Shown piece after piece: positions 58,510 to 64,000 of a DNA stretch of 64,000 bases (within the stretch, counting starts at the first letter, position 1; the number at the start of each line of letters is the position of its first letter). The notes under the pieces were generated by a model. The model saw only the letters and a program-made list of their open reading frames with translations, was not told where the DNA came from and did not search any database. Source of the DNA: Cytobacillus praedii (lineage in GTDB: Bacteria; Bacillota; Bacilli; Bacillales; Cytobacillaceae); assembly GCF_001439605.1 (NCBI RefSeq), contig NZ_LMBX01000013.1, positions 81,758 through 145,757 of the forward strand. Reading direction: 5' to 3'. Position numbers and translations under genes: made by a program.

Positions 58510-59205
58510 TTAATTAATGCCACAAATCTCAAAGGGGCAGTTAAGGCAATCCACTTCCTTTTTTAAGTAATTCAGATTTTTAATGGTGAATTTTTGGCGT
58601 TCATAGGAAATGATATCCTTATCTCTTAGCTCCTTAAGCATTCGCTGGATGACTTCTCTCGTCCCAAATGTTAAATTTGCTAACTCCTGATGTGTAAGCG
58701 GAAAATCAATTAAAATCCCTTCTTCTGTTTTAACCCCATAGCTGTTGCATAGCCGGATTAAAATAGAATACAGCCCGCCTTTTTTTCCGTGAATAATTAA
58801 ATCCTGACAGATCATTTGCGCCTTTAAATATCTCGTGCTCAGCCATGATGTTAAGTTACTTAATCGTTCAGGGTCCTGTAGGATAAATTCCTCAAACTTT
58901 TCTCTTTTTACAATAATCATTTCACAATCAGTAAGCGCCTTAGCGAAAAAGTGATATTTAGGTGCATGTCGAAATAACTGATATTCAATAATGATTTCTT
59001 CTCCATTTAATAACTTTAGGATAAATTCTTTTCCATGAATATTCATTCTTCCTATGGAAACTTTTCCTGATAATAATAAGTATACATTGTTCACTTTATC
59101 CTTTTCTTGAAAGAGAATCGAACCAGACTTAATTAGTTGAACGGTTTCGTTTTCAATGAAATGCTGGATAAGAAAGCTGTAGAGTGAAAGGCTAAAGTTT
59201 TTCAT
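58510..59205 (-). CDS. fnr: Crp/Fnr family regulator with a C-terminal Cys cluster (Fnr-like)
   Basis: The 231-residue protein has a cyclic-nucleotide-binding-type sensor fold (about 15-115), a long dimer helix and an HTH with LTHQELANLTFGTREVIQRM. Its C-terminus carries C220-x2-C223-x4-C228 (CLNCPFEIC), the same spacing as the 4Fe-4S ligands C227, C230 and C235 of B. subtilis Fnr, and an Asp (D135) near the place of that protein's fourth ligand. An oxygen-sensing iron-sulfur regulator is therefore likely, not a cAMP receptor. It lies beside sodA, and its targets are unknown. Confidence 0.82.
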   Translation of the reverse strand: MKNFSLSLYSFLIQHFIENETVQLIKSGSILFQEKDKVNNVYLLLSGKVSIGRMNIHGKEFILKLLNGEEIIIEYQLFRHAPKYHFFAKALTDCEMIIVKREKFEEFILQDPERLSNLTSWLSTRYLKAQMICQDLIIHGKKGGLYSILIRLCNSYGVKTEEGILIDFPLTHQELANLTFGTREVIQRMLKELRDKDIISYERQKFTIKNLNYLKKEVDCLNCPFEICGIN

Positions 59206-59238
59206 AATTGTCGCTCCTTACAATAACTTATAATGTTG

Positions 59239-59267
59239 ATTTAAAGGAATTAAAGAAAACCTGTCAA
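59239..59267 (-). promoter_or_regulatory. SigA promoter for the Fnr-like gene
   Basis: On the minus strand a perfect TTGACA is followed after 17 bases by TTAAAT. It lies about 34 bases before the start codon. Confidence 0.6.
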
Positions 59268-59309
59268 TGACAGAGTAGGACTTTCTTAAGGGAGTACGAG
59301 GATAAATAT

Positions 59310-59319
59310 GACTTAAGTC
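59310..59319. promoter_or_regulatory. Ten-base palindrome between the Fnr-like gene and sodA
   Basis: GACTTAAGTC is a perfect palindrome about 105 bases from the Fnr-like start codon. Nothing identifies its binding protein; it may be chance. Confidence 0.2.
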
Positions 59320-59471
59320 GTTGACTCATAGGTGCTGGTCAAAATCATGACAATTTAACGAAATATGGAATTCTTGTATGATTTATCAATAAATCGGGAA
59401 TGGTATATTTGTAATTTGGAAAAATCTAGAGGGTAAGTGATTTTTCCGCTTGTTTTATTTAAGCATTTTCA

Positions 59472-59500
59472 TTGAAAGGATTATCTTATTTTGGTAATCT
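59472..59500 (+). promoter_or_regulatory. SigA promoter of sodA
   Basis: TTGAAA, 17 bases, TAATCT. The start point would be near 59507, giving a leader of about 90 bases. Confidence 0.68.
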
Positions 59501-59508
59501 TATATGGA

Positions 59509-59569
59509 AAGCCTGAATAATCATTCTAAAATTAGAATGATGGGAATCGAAAAAAAATTCAGAAGGCTT
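59509..59569 (+). promoter_or_regulatory. Structured 5' leader of sodA
   Basis: AAGCCTGAAT (59509-59518) can pair with ATTCAG-aa-GGCTT (59557-59569), enclosing a perfect hairpin TCATTCTAA-AA-TTAGAATGA (59521-59540). The transcript would begin within two or three bases of the outer stem. It may stabilise the mRNA, or the inner palindrome may be a repressor site. It is not a PerR box by spacing. Confidence 0.55.
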
Positions 59570-59597
59570 AATTTATTTACATAGGGAGGAATTTATA

Positions 59598-60206
59598 ATG
59601 GCATTCGAATTACCGCAATTACCTTATGCTTATGACGCACTAGAACCAAATATCGACAAAGAAACAATGAATATTCACCACACAAAACACCATAACACAT
59701 ACGTGACAAATCTTAATAATGCATTAGAAGGAAACGAAGAGCTTCTTTCTAAATCAGTTGAAGAAGTCATCTCAAATCTTGATGCTGTACCTGAAGCAGC
59801 TCGTACGGCTGTCCGCAATAATGGCGGTGGTCATGCAAACCACTCTTTATTCTGGCAAGTCATTTCTCCAAACGGTGGCGGTGAGCCAACTGGAGATTTA
59901 GCTGCTGCAATTAACAGCAAATTTGGCAGCTTCGATAGCTTTAAAGAAGAGTTTGCAAAAGCAGCTACTACTCGTTTCGGTTCTGGCTGGGCATGGCTTG
60001 CAGTAAACAATGGCGAGCTTGAAGTTACTAGCACACCAAACCAAGATTCACCATTAATGGAAGGAAAGACTCCATTATTAGGTTTAGATGTTTGGGAGCA
60101 TGCATACTATTTGAAATATCAAAACCGTCGTCCTGAATACATCAATTCTTTCTGGAATGTTGTTAATTGGGATGAAGTATCTAAGCGTTACAGCTCAGCA
60201 AAATAA
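59598..60206 (+). CDS. sodA: Manganese superoxide dismutase SodA
   Basis: SodA detoxifies superoxide. The 202-residue protein has the metal ligands in the motifs [18 protein letters not shown] and [12 protein letters not shown], and the Gly/Gln positions (GSGWAWLA) of the Mn type. GGGAGGAATT precedes the ATG. It is monocistronic with its own promoter, structured leader and strong terminator. Confidence 0.98.
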   Translation: MAFELPQLPYAYDALEPNIDKETMNIHHTKHHNTYVTNLNNALEGNEELLSKSVEEVISNLDAVPEAARTAVRNNGGGHANHSLFWQVISPNGGGEPTGDLAAAINSKFGSFDSFKEEFAKAATTRFGSGWAWLAVNNGELEVTSTPNQDSPLMEGKTPLLGLDVWEHAYYLKYQNRRPEYINSFWNVVNWDEVSKRYSSAK

Positions 60207-60218
60207 TAGATAGTATAC

Positions 60219-60254
60219 AGAAAACACGGCAGATACTTCTGCCGTGTTTTCAAT
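60219..60254 (+). terminator. Terminator after sodA
   Basis: GAAAACACGGCAGA pairs with TCTGCCGTGTTTTC around a short loop. Confidence 0.88.
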
Positions 60255-60297
60255 TTGAGTGATTGCGTAAATGTTGAATAAGCGACACCGTTTTGAT

Positions 60298-60331
60298 AAA
60301 AACTACCCTTTAGATGAAGGGGAGTTTTTTT
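60298..60331 (+). terminator. Terminator-like hairpin containing the yqgE ribosome binding site
   Basis: AAAACTACCCTT (60299-60310) pairs with AAGGGGAGTTTT (60317-60328), with one A-G mismatch, followed by T residues that touch the yqgE ATG. The ribosome binding site AAGGGGAG forms the 3' arm. The layout copies that before yqfC. Confidence 0.65.
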
Positions 60332-61549
60332 ATGAGTAAAGTGAAAAAGTTGATCGGAGATGTAGAACTAACAAAGGATTTAGGATTACTGCTATTGATA
60401 GGAGGACTCTATTCATTAAGTGTGGCTTTATCGAATACATTTGTGAATATTTATCTATGGAAGCAGTCTGGTGAATTTAAGGATTTAGGATTATATAATC
60501 TAACCATTGTAGTCATCCAACCGCTAACCTTTATATTAGCAGGAAGATGGGCAAAGAAAATTGATCGGGTGATTGTATTAAGAATAGGTGTTATATTTTT
60601 GGCGGCATTTTATGTAACCGTTTTAGCTGTTGGTACATATGCTTCCAAATTTTTATTGCTTCTTGGTGCATTATTAGGGGTAGGGTATGGCTTTTATTGG
60701 CTAGCATTTAATGTGTTAACCTTTGAAATTACCGAACCGGAAAATCGAGATTTTTTTAACGGATTTCTCGGCATTCTTACATCTGTCGGCGGCATGATTG
60801 GTCCCATTGCTGCAGGGTTTATTATTTCAAGAATGGAAAAGTTCACTGGATATTCGATCATATTTGGAATATCTCTTGCTCTCTTTTCATTAGCTGTTTT
60901 TTTAAGCTTCTTTATTAAGAGGCGGCCAGCCAATGGAAAGTACTGGTTTAAACGAATTATAGCAGAGAGAAAAAACAATATGAATTGGCGGCTCATTACG
61001 AATGCTCATTTTTTTCAAGGCCTACGTGAAGGGACTTTTGCCTTCATCATATCTGTTTTTGTATTTATTTCTACAGGAAGTGAAATGGCATTAGGAACAT
61101 TCGGTCTTGTAAATTCAGGTGTTTCATTTATTACATACTATAGTGTATCAAGGCTATTGAAGAAAAATCAGCGAAAAAAAGCCATACTTATTGGTGGAGT
61201 CATTTTATACGCTGCCATTTTTTTAATCATTTTTAATTTAACTTATCCAAAGCTGCTATTTTACGCTGGAATTATTGCTATTGCCTACCCTCTCTTACTC
61301 GTTCCTTATATATCCATGACCTACGATGTGATAGGGAAGGGGTGGAATGCTGCTGAAATGAGGATAGAATATATTGTAGTTAGGGAGATTTTTCTGAATT
61401 CTGGAAGAGTTGTTTCCATTCTTGCTTTTCTTGGTGTTGTTGTTTTTTTTAATGAAGAAAAAGGGATTCCTATTCTTCTTCTCTCTTTAGGCATCGGTCA
61501 TCTAATCATTTATTTGTTTATCAGGAAAATTCATTTCCAGTCACCTTAA
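60332..61549 (+). CDS. yqgE: MFS transporter (YqgE-like)
   Basis: The 405-residue protein has about 12 hydrophobic helices and a central charged loop (IIAERKNNMN), typical of the major facilitator superfamily. It matches YqgE by location between sodA and pbpA; the substrate is unknown. I chose ATG 60332 because AAGGGGAG is seven bases upstream, though that site lies in a hairpin; an in-frame start at 60314 is inside the hairpin and unlikely. Confidence 0.87.
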   Translation: MSKVKKLIGDVELTKDLGLLLLIGGLYSLSVALSNTFVNIYLWKQSGEFKDLGLYNLTIVVIQPLTFILAGRWAKKIDRVIVLRIGVIFLAAFYVTVLAVGTYASKFLLLLGALLGVGYGFYWLAFNVLTFEITEPENRDFFNGFLGILTSVGGMIGPIAAGFIISRMEKFTGYSIIFGISLALFSLAVFLSFFIKRRPANGKYWFKRIIAERKNNMNWRLITNAHFFQGLREGTFAFIISVFVFISTGSEMALGTFGLVNSGVSFITYYSVSRLLKKNQRKKAILIGGVILYAAIFLIIFNLTYPKLLFYAGIIAIAYPLLLVPYISMTYDVIGKGWNAAEMRIEYIVVREIFLNSGRVVSILAFLGVVVFFNEEKGIPILLLSLGIGHLIIYLFIRKIHFQSP

Positions 61550-61602
61550 CTAACTGTTTACACATTTCTTTTTAGGGAAATTTTTCTTATCACAATAATG
61601 AG

Positions 61603-61637
61603 TTCTTAATAGAATAATTTATTGTTTTCTTATAGAA
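61603..61637 (+). promoter_or_regulatory. Two tandem TTCT/AGAA palindromes upstream of pbpA
   Basis: TTCTTAATAGAA (61603-61614) and TTCTTATAGAA (61627-61637) repeat 24 bases apart, each an inverted TTCT...AGAA. A weak promoter (TTATTG, 17 bases, GATAAG) overlaps the second. They could be operators, but no regulator is identified. Confidence 0.3.
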
Positions 61638-61685
61638 TAAAGATAAGTGATAAAGTGAACTGGATAAAGGATGTGTAAATAAAAA

Positions 61686-63842
61686 TTGAAACAAAAAAAG
61701 AAAAAGAAGAAGTCACATGTACCATTCCGGGTAAATGTCTTATTCTTTATCGTTTTTATGCTGTTTTCGGTATTAATTCTTAGACTTGGATTTGTGCAAA
61801 TTGTTTATGGAGATGATTATCGACGAGAGATAGAGCGGACAGAAGACATTACAGTGAATAATCCTGTACCTAGAGGAAAAATGCTGGATCGGACTGGTAA
61901 GGTAATTGTAGATAATACCCCGCAAAATGCGATTACGTACACCAATAGAGGGGCAAAGCAAGATGAAATGCTAGAAGTTGCGGAAAATCTTGCAAGACTT
62001 ATTGAAAAAGACACAAGTAAAGTCCAGGAAAGAGATAAAAAAGATTATTGGATTATAAAAAATCCAAAACTTGCAGAAAAAAAGGTATCTGATGAGGAAA
62101 AAGATAAATTGAAAGAAAAGCTGGAGGGCAAGGAATTAGACAAAGAAATCTATAAGCTCCAGCTTGATCGAATTACAGAGGAAGAATTAAATGAGTTAAC
62201 GGCCTTTGATTTAGAAGTTCTTGCGATTTATCGGGATTTTTCAAGTGGATATGCATTAACACCGCAAATGGTAAAAAATAAGGGTGTAACCGATGAAGAA
62301 TTCGCTGTTGTCAGTGAAAACCTTCAGCTGCTCCCTGGCGTGGATACAACAACAGACTGGGAACGATATTATGCATTTGGGGATACATTGAAGTCTGTTC
62401 TTGGCAATGTATCTGATGATGGACTCCCGGCAGAACAGCTTGATTATTATTTAGCACGGGATTATAGCCGTAATGACCGGGTAGGAAAAAGTCAAATCGA
62501 GCTGCAATATGAGGATGTACTGCACGGGCAGAAAGCAAAAGTGAAGAACGTTACCGATAAGGCAGGCAATGTTTTAGAAACCATTCCGATTTCAGAAGGA
62601 AAAAGAGGGAAAGATCTTGTCTTAAGCATTGATATGGAACTTCAGACGGCTGTTGACAAAATTGTAGAAGAGGAATTAAAAGCGGCAAAGTCTAAATCAG
62701 GTACTGCTTTGCTTGACCGCTCCTATGTTGTATTGATGGATCCTCGAACTGGGGAGATTCTCTCTATGGCAGGGAAACGAATAGTTAAAAAAGAAAATGG
62801 GGAAAGAGTCATTATGGATGATGCGCTTGGAAATATCCAAACGACTTATAATGTTGGCTCGACAGTTAAGGGTGCGACAATAATGACTGGATTTAACACT
62901 GGGGCAATTCGTCCAGGAGATACCTTCTATGACACACCAGTAAAAATTAAGGGAACGCCACCTAAGAAATCTTGGAAAGCTGGACTTGGGACGATGTCAG
63001 ATATCACTGCCCTTAAATATTCTTCCAACGTTTATATGTTTCATACTGCAATAAAAATTGGTGGCGGCAAATACCAGTATGATCGTCCATTAAAGTTAAA
63101 CTCAAAGGGCTTTAATACCATTCGTGACTCCTTTGCTCAATATGGTTTAGGGGTTAAAACAGGTATTGATCTTCCAAATGAACAATCTGGCTTTAAAGGA
63201 ACTGGGACGAAGCCTGGTTTCATGCTTGACTTAGTGATTGGACAGTATGACACGTATTCAAATATGCAGCTTGCACAATACGTTTCCACGATTGCAAATG
63301 GCGGAAACCGAATGGAGCCGCATATTGTGAAAGAAATCCGCGAGCCTTTAATGGATAACGGAGAAATTGGACCAATTATCGAGGAAATTGAGCCGAAAGT
63401 ACTTAACCGCATAGAAGGAAAAGAAGAATGGCTTGACCGTGTACAAGAAGGTTTCCGTCAGGTTGCTCAGGAAAAAGGCGGAACTGCTTATTCCAGCTTT
63501 GGCGCGAAAGGAAAAGATTACAATCCCGCTGGAAAAACAGGTACAGCCGAGGCCTTCTATGATGGTCCTGAACGAAGCAAATATGGCAAAGAGCCCCCTG
63601 AGGTTATTAATTTAAGCTATGTGGGTTATGCACCTTACGATAATCCAGAAGTCGCAATTGCTGTCTTAGTTCCTTGGGCATATCAAGGCAGTCATGGCCA
63701 TTATGCGAATAGAAACATTGCTGAACGTGTGTTAGATACGTATTTTGAATTAAAGAAACAAAGACAATCCGGTACAGCCAATACGGATAATTCAACCGAA
63801 GATCAGAAAGAAACTGATGGTGAAAAAACGGATCAAGAATAA
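61686..63842 (+). CDS. pbpA: Penicillin-binding protein 2A (PbpA, class B transpeptidase)
   Basis: PbpA is an elongation-phase transpeptidase. The 718-residue protein has a basic cytoplasmic start, one membrane anchor (about 15-37), the PBP dimerisation domain (VPRGKMLDR) and the transpeptidase domain with the SxxK serine in STVKGA, the SxN motif SSN in KYSSNVYMF, and KTGTAE. It starts with TTG, with AAGGATG rather far upstream. The end has a Q/T/D/E-rich tail. It is the last full gene of the window; pst genes follow in bacilli. Confidence 0.96.
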   Translation: MKQKKKKKKSHVPFRVNVLFFIVFMLFSVLILRLGFVQIVYGDDYRREIERTEDITVNNPVPRGKMLDRTGKVIVDNTPQNAITYTNRGAKQDEMLEVAENLARLIEKDTSKVQERDKKDYWIIKNPKLAEKKVSDEEKDKLKEKLEGKELDKEIYKLQLDRITEEELNELTAFDLEVLAIYRDFSSGYALTPQMVKNKGVTDEEFAVVSENLQLLPGVDTTTDWERYYAFGDTLKSVLGNVSDDGLPAEQLDYYLARDYSRNDRVGKSQIELQYEDVLHGQKAKVKNVTDKAGNVLETIPISEGKRGKDLVLSIDMELQTAVDKIVEEELKAAKSKSGTALLDRSYVVLMDPRTGEILSMAGKRIVKKENGERVIMDDALGNIQTTYNVGSTVKGATIMTGFNTGAIRPGDTFYDTPVKIKGTPPKKSWKAGLGTMSDITALKYSSNVYMFHTAIKIGGGKYQYDRPLKLNSKGFNTIRDSFAQYGLGVKTGIDLPNEQSGFKGTGTKPGFMLDLVIGQYDTYSNMQLAQYVSTIANGGNRMEPHIVKEIREPLMDNGEIGPIIEEIEPKVLNRIEGKEEWLDRVQEGFRQVAQEKGGTAYSSFGAKGKDYNPAGKTGTAEAFYDGPERSKYGKEPPEVINLSYVGYAPYDNPEVAIAVLVPWAYQGSHGHYANRNIAERVLDTYFELKKQRQSGTANTDNSTEDQKETDGEKTDQE

Positions 63843-63859
63843 TAAAGATTCTACAGTGA

Positions 63860-63937
63860 GAGGCTGGGACAAAACCCACCTCTGAAATGAAAAAGCAGGT
63901 GGAATTTTACGACGAATAAAATTCCACCTGCTTTGAT
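63860..63937 (+). repeat. GAGGCTGGGAC-type repeat with terminal hairpin after pbpA
   Basis: GAGAGGCTGGGACAAAACCC is followed by a perfect stem: AAAGCAGGTGGAATTTTA with TAAAATTCCACCTGCTTT (63892-63937). I recall GAGGCTGGGACA-type elements between genes in many Firmicutes. It probably also acts as the pbpA terminator, with GATTATTTTT after the stem. Confidence 0.65.
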
Positions 63938-64000
63938 TATTTTTGCATAAAAAATAAAGACCACTTCTGATAAGATAAAGTTACCACACCAAATCTCAGA

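Overview
This window is a conserved chromosomal core region from a low-GC, endospore-forming member of the Bacillaceae. The evidence is spore genes (gpr, spoIIP, yqfC, yqfD, yqfZ), Bacillus-type strong ribosome binding sites with frequent TTG/GTG starts, a T-box, a CIRCE element, a SigW-type promoter and near-complete synteny with the Bacillus subtilis gpr to pbpA segment (recalled from knowledge, not computed). I cannot name the species. No phage, transposase gene, CRISPR array, rRNA or tRNA was seen.

Layout. 1-5.4 kb: germination protease gpr, spoIIP, yqxA, lepA. 5.5-15.1 kb: hemW, then the CIRCE-controlled heat-shock genes hrcA-grpE-dnaK, dnaJ with its own promoter, and the modification genes prmA, rsmE, mtaB. 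15.5-17.2 kb: deoC and a minus-strand Na/Pi cotransporter. 17.4-26.9 kb: rpsU-yqeY, the SigW-type nfeD-floA-yqfB flotillin operon, the sporulation pair yqfC-yqfD, then phoH, pgpH, ybeY, dgkA. 27.2-33.2 kb: cdd-era, the tiny yqzL, recO, and T-box controlled glyQS. 33.2-38.7 kb: ccpN-ppsR (control of gluconeogenesis and PEP synthesis), a YaiI/YqxD protein, then the macromolecular-synthesis genes dnaG-sigA. 39.1-43.4 kb: an unrecognised membrane protein and an acyl-CoA dehydrogenase with a cre site, placed between sigA and cccA, then trmK-yqfO. 43.4-53.4 kb: ispH, vrrA/yqfQ, cshB, nfo, yqfT, a zurA-zurM-zur zinc locus, yqfW, yqfX, ispG, yqfZ. 53.5-64 kb: a chemoreceptor, yqgB, a Na/Pi cotransporter with a PhoU-like tail, yqgC, an Fnr-like regulator with a Cys cluster, sodA, yqgE and pbpA.

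Roles. Most genes are housekeeping: translation (lepA, rpsU, glyQS, mtaB, rsmE, prmA, trmK, ybeY, era), protein folding, replication and repair (dnaG, recO, nfo), isoprenoid and undecaprenyl metabolism (ispG, ispH, dgkA), envelope (floA, pbpA) and metal/oxidative homeostasis (zur, sodA, fnr-like).

The non-textbook content is mostly between genes. Family A repeat ends stop 17-23 nt before the start codons of lepA, dnaG, sigA and the gene at 39114, and two longer copies sit beside the stop codons of yqfT and ispG. Family B is a GC-rich unit with terminal inverted repeats (clean copy at 15153-15278) plus decayed copies. At yqfC and yqgE the terminator-like hairpin carries the downstream gene's ribosome binding site in its 3' arm. 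The sodA leader folds into a nested stem. I found no convincing wholly new multi-gene system; the best leads are these leaders, the repeats, the Fnr-like/sodA neighbourhood and the odd start of the yqxD homologue.
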